Assembly: GCA_029247985.1 (NCBI GenBank)
Contig: JAQWKF010000144.1
Span: forward strand, 1 to 17,844
From: Flavobacteriaceae bacterium
Lineage (GTDB): Bacteria; Bacteroidota; Bacteroidia; Flavobacteriales; Flavobacteriaceae
DNA: 17,844 nucleotides
Direction: 5' to 3'
Positions 8,193 through 15,659 of this stretch are shown here, in pieces (positions within the stretch are counted from its first letter, which is position 1; each line of letters begins with the position of its first letter). The notes below the pieces were generated by a model that was given only the letters and a program-made list of their open reading frames with translations, was not told the origin of the DNA and did not search any database. The position numbers and the translations under genes are program-made.

Positions 8193-8200
8193 TACTTTTG
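8193..8200 (+). promoter_or_regulatory. Candidate promoter box directly before tsaE
   Basis: TACTTTTG is a perfect TAnnTTTG and lies in the 11 bases between the porX stop and the tsaE ATG. A TTTTG at 8166-8170, inside the end of porX, could serve as the -33 element, with a 22-base spacer. The two possible ATGs are 1 and 4 bases downstream, so a transcript from here would be leaderless or nearly so. Confidence 0.45.
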
Positions 8201-8201
8201 C

Positions 8202-8609
8202 ATGATGGTAAAAGAGTATGATTTAAATCAAATTGACGCAATCGCTGAATTGCTCGTTGGGGCGTTTGAGCATAACATTATTTTACTCAAAGGAGATTTA
8301 GGTGCAGGTAAAACAACCCTCGTGAAAGCTATAGCCAAACAATTGGGGAGTAATGAAGAAGTTTCAAGCCCTACTTTTGGAATAGTAAACGAACTCAACT
8401 TAGCAAATGCTTCAGCCTTTCACTTGGATTTGTACCGCATAGAAAATTCTGATGAGTTACAGCAATTTGGATTTGATGAGTACTTGCATAACGGAGATTA
8501 TTGCTTTATTGAATGGCCGGAAATAGCCATGACGTTTATAGCTCAACCGCACCATACCATAACATTGAAGTATTTAAACGACAACACAAGAAACATTTCA
8601 TTCAAATGA
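8202..8609 (+). CDS. tsaE: tRNA t6A37 synthesis ATPase TsaE
   Basis: P-loop ATPase needed, with TsaB, TsaC and TsaD, to make N6-threonylcarbamoyladenosine at position 37 of ANN-decoding tRNAs. The 135 residues fit the small TsaE family. Visible motifs are the Walker A loop GDLGAGKTT (31-39), SSPTFGIVNE (55-64) as switch region, HLDLYR (74-79), and FIEWPE (102-107) near the end. Two adjacent in-frame ATGs (8202 and 8205) are possible starts. An upstream ATG at 8157 would overlap porX by 34 bases and adds a segment unlike the family. The start lies 11 bases after porX, so it may be cotranscribed, though it also has its own promoter-like box. The stop overlaps the next ATG (ATGA). Confidence 0.95.
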   Translation: MMVKEYDLNQIDAIAELLVGAFEHNIILLKGDLGAGKTTLVKAIAKQLGSNEEVSSPTFGIVNELNLANASAFHLDLYRIENSDELQQFGFDEYLHNGDYCFIEWPEIAMTFIAQPHHTITLKYLNDNTRNISFK

Positions 8610-8929
8610 GCTTTATTAAAAGATTAGGGTATTATTTAGGCGGCTTTTCAGTTGGTCTAATTTTTTTGTTTTTCTTCTTTAACGGTAAAAGAACTCAATG
8701 TAATTACAGCCCTTCTGCAAGGGTTAAAAGTGATATTCAAAAGAAAGCCTGGGTATTTGAAAAAGATTTCTACCCCATCCAAGACACCTTGCAATGGTTT
8801 GCTAAAACCACGGTAGATTTTAGCGAAAGCAACATTGGTGTCGACTCTTGCAATGTTTATGTTATGAAAATTGATGACAATATGTTTTCGATTAAAAAAT
8901 GTACGGATACGGCCTACTTTAGCCGTTAA
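8606..8929 (+). CDS. Small single-span membrane protein, possibly DUF4258-like
   Basis: A 107-residue protein of unknown function. One hydrophobic segment (about 8-25, ending in four phenylalanines) is preceded by KR and followed by NGKR, so it is probably a membrane-anchored protein with a soluble C-terminal part. Segments such as CNYSPSARVKSDI and the later VDFSESN resemble small Flavobacteriia proteins annotated as DUF4258; that link is from memory and is tentative. The start ATG overlaps the tsaE stop by 4 bases, which decides the start over the earlier in-frame ATG at 8513 inside tsaE. Its last 11 bases overlap the end of the convergent proline dehydrogenase gene. Nothing in the sequence shows a catalytic motif. 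Confidence 0.8.
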   Translation: MSFIKRLGYYLGGFSVGLIFLFFFFNGKRTQCNYSPSARVKSDIQKKAWVFEKDFYPIQDTLQWFAKTTVDFSESNIGVDSCNVYVMKIDDNMFSIKKCTDTAYFSR

Positions 8930-10079
8930 GCTTACGTTTTTTAAGCTCTTTTTTTAACATCAAACATTCTTGTAATGTTTGAGATTTCATGGCACTGTTT
9001 TCTAACGCACGTCTTATTAAATATGGCACCGCTTGTTCTAAAGGGCCAAAGGGCACATACTTGAAAACATTCGCATTTTGTTTTGCTAATGAGAAGGAAA
9101 TATAGTCTCGCATTCCATAAAGCTGACTAAACCAAAGGTTGGGATTCCCTAGTGAAATATTGGTTCTCGAACAATATTCAACAACCCAATTTATGTCCGA
9201 TTGATTGTGTGTAGCCACTATGCAGAAGTGTTTATTTAGATTTTTTAATGCATTCTCAAGGGCGTCCTTGTATTGACTGTCAGTTTCATATTTGTTATTA
9301 CATACAGGAGAACTTATTTTTAATGCCGCTGCCCTGCTGCGTTCTTTTTCCATATAAGCCCCTCTAACGAGTTTTACACCCAAAACATACCCCTTTTCAT
9401 CAGCATCCTTCAAAAGCCTCTTGTAAAGGTCGTTTCGGTCTTTTAAATACAGTTGAATGGTTAACACAACAACAACTTTAAGGTTATTGTATTTTCTAAG
9501 CAAGGGCAGCACCAACATATCTACGCCATCTTGTATCCAGCTTTCTTCCGCATCAATCATCAACACAACAGCTGCTTGCTTCGCCGCTTTTGCCAGTTGC
9601 TCAAAGCGCTGTTGCATGGTAGTCCAAATAAGCTGTTCGTTAGCATTAAGTTTATGTCCAAGACCTTTCTTATGATAAAGCTCAAAAGAACCAATAGCAC
9701 TAGGCTTTACTACTGCAAAAGGGTAAGCGCTATTTCTTTTGGCTGCTGCAATGGTTTCCAATACAACTGCAGCATTATGATCATAATCAGCTGCTGATTT
9801 TGCATGTTCGTTGGCGTAGTCCAATACACTGAACACCTTGTAGTGCGCTAGTTTTTCAGCAATTGCAAAACAAGAAGCAACATCTTTTCCTGCACAAAAC
9901 TGTCCATACCCCGTAAAACCAATAAGGAGTTTTATAGGGAAACGAATATGTTGTAAAAAACGCCACAAGTGCAATGAAGTACGCACAACAAATCGACTTG
10001 AGAGTAAGCGAAACAAAAACAGCGAAGCCTTTAACTCTCTTGTTGATTTGTGTGGATATTGAGGCAATGTATTGTACAA
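8919..10079 (-). CDS. Proline dehydrogenase (monofunctional)
   Basis: FAD enzyme that oxidises proline to 1-pyrroline-5-carboxylate, feeding electrons to the quinone pool. The 386-residue barrel protein has Asp176 in MIDAEESW, Gln209 in TIQLYL, Lys236 and Arg239 in VKLVRGAYMEKER, SQLYGMRDYISF (318-329) and the substrate carboxylate-binding pair Arg356-Arg357 in PYLIRRALEN. It lacks the P5C dehydrogenase half of PutA, so the second step must be encoded elsewhere. The VKLVRGAY order is that of mitochondrial PRODH rather than the VRLVKGAY of proteobacterial PutA. It is divergent from aroB (78 bases) with a TAATTTTG box 31 bases before its ATG. Its 3' end overlaps the small membrane-protein gene by 11 bases. 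I do not assign putA because the protein is single-domain. Confidence 0.95.
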   Translation of the reverse strand: MYNTLPQYPHKSTRELKASLFLFRLLSSRFVVRTSLHLWRFLQHIRFPIKLLIGFTGYGQFCAGKDVASCFAIAEKLAHYKVFSVLDYANEHAKSAADYDHNAAVVLETIAAAKRNSAYPFAVVKPSAIGSFELYHKKGLGHKLNANEQLIWTTMQQRFEQLAKAAKQAAVVLMIDAEESWIQDGVDMLVLPLLRKYNNLKVVVVLTIQLYLKDRNDLYKRLLKDADEKGYVLGVKLVRGAYMEKERSRAAALKISSPVCNNKYETDSQYKDALENALKNLNKHFCIVATHNQSDINWVVEYCSRTNISLGNPNLWFSQLYGMRDYISFSLAKQNANVFKYVPFGPLEQAVPYLIRRALENSAMKSQTLQECLMLKKELKKRKLNG

Positions 10080-10110
10080 TTACGAATCATTTAAAACATC
10101 AAGTACTTTT

Positions 10111-10118
10111 CAAAATTA
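10111..10118 (-). promoter_or_regulatory. Candidate -7 promoter box for proline dehydrogenase
   Basis: The minus strand reads TAATTTTG, a perfect TAnnTTTG, in the 78-base gap between proline dehydrogenase and aroB and 31 bases before the ATG at 10079. A TTG lies only 11 bases upstream, too close for a -33 element. For aroB the only plus-strand candidate is TATTTTCG at 10141-10148, which has one mismatch and sits 9 bases before its ATG. Confidence 0.4.
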
Positions 10119-10157
10119 GGAAAATAAACCAAAAAGGCAGTATTTTCGCCATCGGAT

Positions 10158-11210
10158 ATGGTTATCAAAACAACGAATAGTGAAGTTATTTTTGGAGCGG
10201 ATTGCTGGGAAGCTCTCAACCACTGTGTTCATGCAAGTGCCTACTCCACCATTTTTATATTGACAGACACGAACACCAGTTTACACTGTCTGCCCCATGC
10301 AGACTCGAAGATTAAATTCGATTACAAGACGCTTGAAATGCAAGCAGGTGAAGAAAACAAACACATTCAGAGTTGCGTTTCACTTTGGGATAGCTTATCT
10401 GAAATGGGCGCTGACAGAAGGAGTTTGCTTATCAATATTGGTGGCGGTGTGGTTACTGATTTAGGCGGATTTGTCGCATGTACTTTTAAGCGAGGTATTG
10501 ATTTTATTAACATTCCAACATCTTTGCTTGCAATGGTAGATGCCTCTGTAGGTGGTAAAACGGGAATTGATTTGGGCGCACTCAAAAATCAAGTGGGTAT
10601 TATAAAAGAACCTAGAATGGTTCTTGTAGATACCCGTTTTTTAGACACCCTCCCCGATTCAGAATATCGAAGCGGCTATGCTGAAATGCTCAAACACGGA
10701 CTTATTCAAGAGCCAGCTTACTTTGAAACATTGAGTCGTTTTTTGAACAAATCCGAAATACTACCCCACATACACCACTCTGTTGGAGTTAAGGCTAAGG
10801 TGGTTTCGGAGGATATTGACGAGCAAGGATTACGTAAGATTTTGAACTTTGGTCATACGCTAGGTCACGCTGTAGAATCCCACTTTTTAACCGCTTCTGA
10901 TAAAACAAGATTGCTACACGGCGAGGCCATTGCAATTGGTATGATACTTGAAGCTTTTCTTTCTGTTAAGGCAGTAGGTTTTCCACTAGAATCAGCAGAT
11001 GAAATCAAACGTGTTTTTCTGGCTATTTATCCTAAAGTGCCCTTTGACAAAGACACGATTTCAGAAGTAATCAAAATGCTAATGCACGACAAGAAAAATG
11101 AAAATGGCAATGTGCTATTTGTCCTTTTGAAAGCTATAGGCGAACCTGTTTGGAATCAATCGGTTTCAGAAAAACACATCCTTGAAGCCTATGAGTTCTA
11201 TCAGCGCTAA
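10158..11210 (+). CDS. aroB: 3-dehydroquinate synthase
   Basis: Second step of the shikimate pathway: converts DAHP to 3-dehydroquinate using NAD and a divalent metal in the cytoplasm. The 350-residue protein is of normal length. The NAD-binding region is GGGVVTDLGGFVA (95-107), followed by the PTSLLAMVDASVGGKTGID block (120-138). Metal ligands are Glu176 (GYAEMLKH), His233 (FGHTLGHA) and His254 (LLHGEAIAIGM). No other aromatic-pathway gene is in the window, so it stands alone between a catabolic gene and ppc. Its TAA overlaps the TAG of convergent ppc, leaving no room for a terminator between the two. The ATG at 10158 gives the expected short N-terminus. Confidence 0.97.
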   Translation: MVIKTTNSEVIFGADCWEALNHCVHASAYSTIFILTDTNTSLHCLPHADSKIKFDYKTLEMQAGEENKHIQSCVSLWDSLSEMGADRRSLLINIGGGVVTDLGGFVACTFKRGIDFINIPTSLLAMVDASVGGKTGIDLGALKNQVGIIKEPRMVLVDTRFLDTLPDSEYRSGYAEMLKHGLIQEPAYFETLSRFLNKSEILPHIHHSVGVKAKVVSEDIDEQGLRKILNFGHTLGHAVESHFLTASDKTRLLHGEAIAIGMILEAFLSVKAVGFPLESADEIKRVFLAIYPKVPFDKDTISEVIKMLMHDKKNENGNVLFVLLKAIGEPVWNQSVSEKHILEAYEFYQR

Positions 11211-13780
11211 GCAGAGTTTCTACTTGCATTGATATTTCCAAATAACGAACGTGTCACCATTTTTTCCATTACATCACGCTCTTTGGCGCTAAGGTTACTT
11301 TGCTGAATCGTCAACAAAGCATACTGCTGTATGGTCAACAAGGGTTGTACAATCTCCTCACGAATGTGAATAGAAGCCTTTCCTTCGGGTTGGTCCTGCA
11401 TAAGGCTGTCCATTTCCGTTAGTTTAAGAATATAGTCCTTAGAACGTAGATATTCCTCGTAAATCAACTTCCAAAAAGCTCCGTATTCAGTATCGTTTTC
11501 CATGTAGGCTGTTAATTTGAAAAAAGATTTTTGTAAACTCATCATAGAGTTTGATATCAAGGTTCTAAAGAATGCATTGTTGTTGTACAATTGTTTTGCT
11601 TTATCAAACTCTCCTGCCTTATCTAGGCTTTCCAAAGCAGTACCAACACCAAAAAATCCAGGTACATTTTGCTTGAGCTGGCTCCAACTGCCCACAAAAG
11701 GTATGGCGCGGAGTGCAGAGAAGTCCAATGACTTGCTTGATTTGCGCTTCGATGGGCGTGATCCAATATTGGTTTTGGCGTAATATTGGAGTGTACTCAT
11801 GTGCTCTAAGTATGGTAAAAACTTGGGGTGCGCCTTAAAGTCTTTATAGGTTTCGTAGCTAACTTCTGCTAGCTGCGTCATGGTTTTCCTGTCTTCCTCA
11901 TTTAAAACGGATGAATCCGAGGCAAACAATCGATTGGATATACCAGAACTTAGGAGTTGTTCTAAATTGTAACGACAGGTATCGAAAGTACCAAAATTAG
12001 AACTGATCGTTTGTCCTTGTACGGTAAGCTGTATTTCATCTGCTTCAACACTATTGCCCATGGATGCATAGAACTGGTGGGTATTACCACCACCACGTGC
12101 TGGTGGGCCGCCACGTCCGTCAAAAAAGGCAACTTTGATCCCATATTTCCTAGAAATAGCTGTGAGCTCTTCTTTGGCTTTAAAAATACTCCAGTTGGCC
12201 ATCAAGTAGCCCCCGTCTTTAGTTCCGTCTGAGAAACCTAGCATGATGGTTTGTTTGTCACCCCGCCTAGTCAAATGCTCACGATATACAGGGTTTCCGT
12301 ATACCTTATCCATGACAGCGACCGCTACTTCTAAATCAGGTATTGTTTCAAAGAGTGGTACAACATCTACATTAGGTGCTTCCCAGTCGCTCATACGAAT
12401 CATAGCAAAAACCTCAAATATATTTTGTGCAGTTTGGTTATTACTGATGATATAACGATTACAACCTGCCTCACCATTGGTTTCTTGGATTTCACGCATC
12501 GCACGAATAGAACCAAGGGCTTTACATACTGTTTCGTCTTCAAAGCTATCGGGATCCACATCACCAGTTAGAGAAGTAAGGAAGTCAATGCGTTGGGCTT
12601 CAGTTGCATTTACATAATCAAAGCTCGCATCAGTAACACCAGTCTTATTTGTTTGATTCAGAAGGCTTAAAAACGCATCGTGGTGTACACGAGAGTCTTG
12701 TCTGATGTCTAAACTGGCAAAGTGATAGCCAAAGACATTGACCTTTGCAATAAAGTCGCGCAATTCATTGGCAAATAAGCCGTGATAGTCTTCTTCAATT
12801 TTGTCTAATATGGATTGTAGACTGGCTTTTAAATCTTCTAAACTTATGGCAGGCGCTTTTTCCAAAGCAAAAATACTGTCATATAATTTTTTCTCAACCT
12901 GTAAAACGGCCTCTTCTACACCTGCAAAAGTTAACCTTCTACGCAATTTTCGAATGTCTCTATAATAGTTTCGAATGATACTGCTTCGAAGTAATTGTGC
13001 TGTTTTTCGAGTAATTGCAGTAGTTACAAATGGATTTCCATCACGGTCTCCACCTGGCCAAAAACCAAGTTTAACCGTTTTACCTGTCAGGGGCTCATCT
13101 TTAAAGATATGACGCTGTACATAGGCTTGAATTTCACCTATTGCCGGATAAAAAACATTCGAAAGGTACCATATCAAACTACGGGCCTCGTCTAGAGGTG
13201 TTGGTTTTTGCTTTTTAAAGAAGGGTGTTCTGCCCAATTGCGCCAACAAAAGTTTGATTTCTTGTGAATCGTTTTTTTGTATGCACTTGCCTAAATCTGT
13301 AATAATCCCCAATACAGCACCAGGATAGAACTGTGTGGGGTGCGCTGTGAGCACTGGACGCACGTTAATGTCCTGCAGCAATGCTTTAAGCTCGTTGGAT
13401 TTTTGTTTGGATTGTGCTTCTTCTTTTAAGTTACGGAGTGTACCCACACCACTCATATTATTGACCCTTGCAAAAGCAGCATCTTCAACAGCATCAAAAA
13501 GCACCACGCGCCGCTCTATAAATTGAATAAAGCGAAAGAGGAGATCTATTTGTGCTTTCTTAGAATAATCTGGAAAATAACGTTCAAAAAAACCTTCAAC
13601 GATAGCCTTAGGATCTAACCCCTTTTTATAGCCTTCAATGCATGAGTCAGCAAACAGGGGTAACAGTGTTGCCGTATTCGTTATTTTAGAATAAGGTAAG
13701 GTAGAAAATATACTATCGTATAATTTAAATTTGGAGAGAACGTTTTGTTCGTAACGTTCGAGTTTTGTGCGTGGGTTCAC
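11207..13780 (-). CDS. ppc: Phosphoenolpyruvate carboxylase
   Basis: Anaplerotic enzyme adding bicarbonate to PEP to give oxaloacetate, which links to the TCA ligase encoded at the left end. The 857 residues are near the usual 850-950. Motifs in order are LTAHPTQ with catalytic His147, FWPGGDRDGNPFVT (240-253), LGFSDGTKDGGYLMANW (514-530), and the mobile loop FFDGRGGPPARGGGNTH (552-568) with Arg556. Two departures from the classical family stand out: Asp554 where most have His (FHGRGG), and a C-terminus ending SRNSA rather than the near-invariant NTG. The start is GTG at 13780; no in-frame ATG exists nearby and the lrp stop lies 9 bases upstream in the same frame, so GTG is strongly implied. 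It is likely cotranscribed with lrp. Confidence 0.96.
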   Translation of the reverse strand: MNPRTKLERYEQNVLSKFKLYDSIFSTLPYSKITNTATLLPLFADSCIEGYKKGLDPKAIVEGFFERYFPDYSKKAQIDLLFRFIQFIERRVVLFDAVEDAAFARVNNMSGVGTLRNLKEEAQSKQKSNELKALLQDINVRPVLTAHPTQFYPGAVLGIITDLGKCIQKNDSQEIKLLLAQLGRTPFFKKQKPTPLDEARSLIWYLSNVFYPAIGEIQAYVQRHIFKDEPLTGKTVKLGFWPGGDRDGNPFVTTAITRKTAQLLRSSIIRNYYRDIRKLRRRLTFAGVEEAVLQVEKKLYDSIFALEKAPAISLEDLKASLQSILDKIEEDYHGLFANELRDFIAKVNVFGYHFASLDIRQDSRVHHDAFLSLLNQTNKTGVTDASFDYVNATEAQRIDFLTSLTGDVDPDSFEDETVCKALGSIRAMREIQETNGEAGCNRYIISNNQTAQNIFEVFAMIRMSDWEAPNVDVVPLFETIPDLEVAVAVMDKVYGNPVYREHLTRRGDKQTIMLGFSDGTKDGGYLMANWSIFKAKEELTAISRKYGIKVAFFDGRGGPPARGGGNTHQFYASMGNSVEADEIQLTVQGQTISSNFGTFDTCRYNLEQLLSSGISNRLFASDSSVLNEEDRKTMTQLAEVSYETYKDFKAHPKFLPYLEHMSTLQYYAKTNIGSRPSKRKSSKSLDFSALRAIPFVGSWSQLKQNVPGFFGVGTALESLDKAGEFDKAKQLYNNNAFFRTLISNSMMSLQKSFFKLTAYMENDTEYGAFWKLIYEEYLRSKDYILKLTEMDSLMQDQPEGKASIHIREEIVQPLLTIQQYALLTIQQSNLSAKERDVMEKMVTRSLFGNINASRNSA

Positions 13781-13789
13781 AAGTGAGTT

Positions 13790-14269
13790 TTAAAGTTCAT
13801 TAAAAATAGTGTGCATCAATCTTTTTTTATCATTGATGCTCTCTTCAAGAGAAATCATGGTTTCTGTACGTAAGATACCATCTATATCATCAATTTTAAA
13901 AATAATTTCTTTCGCGTGCTCTGTAGTTTTTGCTCGGACTTTACAGTAAATGTTAAACTTACCTGTAGTAATGTGAGCAACCGTTACAAAGGGAATCTCG
14001 TGCAAACGTTCAAGAACGTATTTCGTTTGATGTGTTTTTTCGAGATAGATTCCTATGTAGGCTATAAACGAGTAGCCCATTTTGTTGTAGTCCAATGTAA
14101 GCGAGGATCCTTTGATTATTCCAGCTTCTTCCATTTTTCGAACACGTACGTGAACTGTACCAGCAGAAATCAACAGTCTTTTGGCAATGTCAGTAAAAGG
14201 TGTACGCATATTGTCAATTAAAATATCAAGTATTTGATGATCAATTTCGTCTAGTTTAAATTTCAACAT
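13790..14269 (-). CDS. Lrp/AsnC family transcriptional regulator
   Basis: DNA-binding regulator, 159 residues, of the feast/famine family. The N-terminal winged helix-turn-helix (about 5-55) reads LDEIDHQILDIL, then TDIAKRLLISAGTVHVRVRKM, with the typical GII after it. The C-terminal RAM effector and assembly domain follows (about 65-140), with a Gly-containing turn ahead of NIYCKVRAK. Amino acids are the usual effectors, but this one's ligand is unknown. It is first in a unit with ppc (9 bases downstream), so it may regulate itself and ppc (inference). The best promoter-like sequence before it is TTTCTTTG, one base off TAnnTTTG, 15 bases before the ATG. Annotation pipelines may name it lrp or asnC; I give no symbol. 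Confidence 0.94.
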   Translation of the reverse strand: MLKFKLDEIDHQILDILIDNMRTPFTDIAKRLLISAGTVHVRVRKMEEAGIIKGSSLTLDYNKMGYSFIAYIGIYLEKTHQTKYVLERLHEIPFVTVAHITTGKFNIYCKVRAKTTEHAKEIIFKIDDIDGILRTETMISLEESINDKKRLMHTIFNEL

Positions 14270-14330
14270 AATTATTCTTTTTGCAAAGAAAATAAAAAAA
14301 CATTGAAAATTACGTTGCTAATTCGATAAT

Positions 14331-15422
14331 TTAATGTGAATAATATGTTAAATCTAACATTTCTGACAGTTTTTTTATAAACGCTCTGTCATCTAAATCA
14401 TCAAAACTAACGCCTTTGAACTTGTTTAAGTCAATGATTTTGTGAGCATTAAGCTCAGATAAGTCACCCTTGCTGTGTAGGGTGGGCTCAAAGAATATCT
14501 TATCAGAAATTAATTTTTCTTCATACTGTATCGCGACGCTTATTTTGGTGTTTTGATAAGGAACATTGTGTATTAAAACATCGACATAAGACTTTTTAAC
14601 TTCTGGAATGCTGTTATAAACTGTAGGTTTAAATGATTTGTTTGCAATACAATGCAAAGCCTCAATGACTGAAAAAGAAAACCACTTTCGTGTTGCTTCC
14701 CTATCGTAATCTTGCCCAGATTGTCCACATTCAAACAATATTGTCGGCGTTCCTTTTGCCTGAAAACAATCGCCAACACAGTTAGGGTTATACGTGTCGT
14801 CATATCGGCCTACCTGATTGGGCAGGTGTTGTAGTAGGCTCTCGTTCATATGTCCAATGATCCCCATAGCTTGTTTACGGGCTTCGGTTATCAATTTGTC
14901 TACATCAGCAGCTGGGGATAAATACGACAACATACAAGGCTCGTCATTAACACCAAAAAGGGTTCGTTGATCATGAAGATTAAAGCAATAATCAGGTTGA
15001 AACGCATCGTATACCTCAAAAAGCGCATGGGTTTCAGGTTGTGACTGTTGCTCAGCATCTCTGTTTAAGTCAACGCCATTGGCATTAACCCTGGTGTAAG
15101 CTGCTGCTCCATCTGGATTTAACATAGGAATCAACTGTATGGTAAAAGGAGCCAAAAACGCAGCATTGTCTTTAAGGAAATACATCACATCCATAATCCC
15201 TTTGGTACTTGTAGCTTCATTTCCGTGCATTTGTGACCACATCAATATCTTGATAGGGCCGTTCCCTATTGTAATAGCCTTGATAGGCAGTCCCTTTGTG
15301 CTAGTACCTACTTTGGCAAGATCAAAGTCACTGAGCAAAGCTTCAATTTTTGAATACGTTATGTAACGCCCTTTCAAAAGTTGGCTTTTAAGCACCGACT
15401 GTTGCTGTAGAAATAAATTCAT
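14331..15422 (-). CDS. M14-family zinc carboxypeptidase, no signal peptide
   Basis: Metallopeptidase of the carboxypeptidase A fold, 363 residues. All catalytic elements are present: zinc ligands His66 and Glu69 (MHGNEAT) and His150 (FNLHDQR), the substrate-binding NGVDLNRD (115-122) with Asn120 and Arg121, and Glu231 in LFECGQSG as the likely general base. A C-terminal segment (about 265-363) has no recognised motif. The N-terminus MNLFLQQQSVLKSQ is polar with no signal peptide, so it should act in the cytoplasm, for example on peptides or murein-derived peptides (inference). It faces away from the XRE regulator across a 251-base control region, and a perfect TACATTTG box lies 5 bases before its ATG. 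The substrate is unknown. Confidence 0.92.
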   Translation of the reverse strand: MNLFLQQQSVLKSQLLKGRYITYSKIEALLSDFDLAKVGTSTKGLPIKAITIGNGPIKILMWSQMHGNEATSTKGIMDVMYFLKDNAAFLAPFTIQLIPMLNPDGAAAYTRVNANGVDLNRDAEQQSQPETHALFEVYDAFQPDYCFNLHDQRTLFGVNDEPCMLSYLSPAADVDKLITEARKQAMGIIGHMNESLLQHLPNQVGRYDDTYNPNCVGDCFQAKGTPTILFECGQSGQDYDREATRKWFSFSVIEALHCIANKSFKPTVYNSIPEVKKSYVDVLIHNVPYQNTKISVAIQYEEKLISDKIFFEPTLHSKGDLSELNAHKIIDLNKFKGVSFDDLDDRAFIKKLSEMLDLTYYSH

Positions 15423-15427
15423 GTTTG

Positions 15428-15435
15428 CAAATGTA
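15428..15435 (-). promoter_or_regulatory. Candidate -7 promoter box for M14 peptidase
   Basis: The minus strand reads TACATTTG, a perfect TAnnTTTG, with CAAAC between it and the ATG at 15422. The nearest TTG upstream is 16 bases away (15454-15452), slightly short of the normal 17-23. The first TTGTAAACAA repeat (15455-15464) adjoins this TTG, so a protein bound there could block the promoter. Confidence 0.45.
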
Positions 15436-15453
15436 AACGCTTATTAGTTTCCA

Positions 15454-15468
15454 ATTGTAAACAAGTAT
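15454..15468 (+). repeat. 15-bp direct repeat, copy 1, containing TTGTAAACAA
   Basis: ATTGTAAACAAGTAT occurs here and again exactly 100 bases downstream. Its core TTGTAAACAA is an inverted repeat (TTGT-AA-ACAA), the form expected of a dimeric regulator's binding site. It lies in the divergent gap between the M14 peptidase and the XRE gene. Confidence 0.6.
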
Positions 15469-15477
15469 AATTTATTG

Positions 15478-15487
15478 TTGTAAACAA
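15478..15487 (+). repeat. TTGTAAACAA site, copy 2
   Basis: An exact second TTGTAAACAA, 13 bases after copy 1 ends its core (start-to-start 23 bases, roughly two helical turns). It belongs to the same set of candidate operators. A shorter relative, TTGTTACAA (15511-15519), has the same arms with a single central base. Confidence 0.55.
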
Positions 15488-15553
15488 AAGATGGCGCATA
15501 ACGAGGCGAATTGTTACAAAAGTAATTTATAAATTTTAAATATCTTATAAAGT

Positions 15554-15568
15554 ATTGTAAACAAGTAT
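15554..15568 (+). repeat. 15-bp direct repeat, copy 3, containing TTGTAAACAA
   Basis: This ATTGTAAACAAGTAT is identical to the copy at 15454 and exactly 100 bases after it. The flanking bases differ, so the identity is limited to the 15 bases. It lies about 60 bases upstream of the XRE -7 box. A further 13-base inverted repeat, AAAGTTAAACTTT, follows at 15585-15597. Confidence 0.6.
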
Positions 15569-15623
15569 TTTATGCGATAAAAATAAAGTTAAACTTTCGT
15601 TTTTATAGGTCTATGTTATTTCA

Positions 15624-15631
15624 TATATTTG
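15624..15631 (+). promoter_or_regulatory. Candidate -7 promoter box for XRE regulator
   Basis: TATATTTG matches TAnnTTTG perfectly and lies 42 bases before the XRE ATG. No TTG is found at the -33 position. The region is T-rich, so this is weaker evidence than the boxes next to start codons. It would put the 12-base palindrome at 15660 within the transcribed leader. Confidence 0.35.
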
Positions 15632-15659
15632 ATAATATCATTAGATTAGTTTTAATATT

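Noticed and set aside
8157..8201. tsaE start at the ATG at 8157
   Set aside because: It overlaps porX by 34 bases and adds a sequence (MYSFCGVFSKVVYFC) not expected in TsaE. The ATGs at 8202 and 8205 fit the family and the promoter-like box.
8929..8955. Hairpin AGCTTA-loop-TAAGCT followed by CTTTTTTT as a plus-strand terminator after the small membrane protein
   Set aside because: The stem has six pairs with only two G-C, and the T-run is the reverse of lysine codons in proline dehydrogenase, so it is more likely chance.
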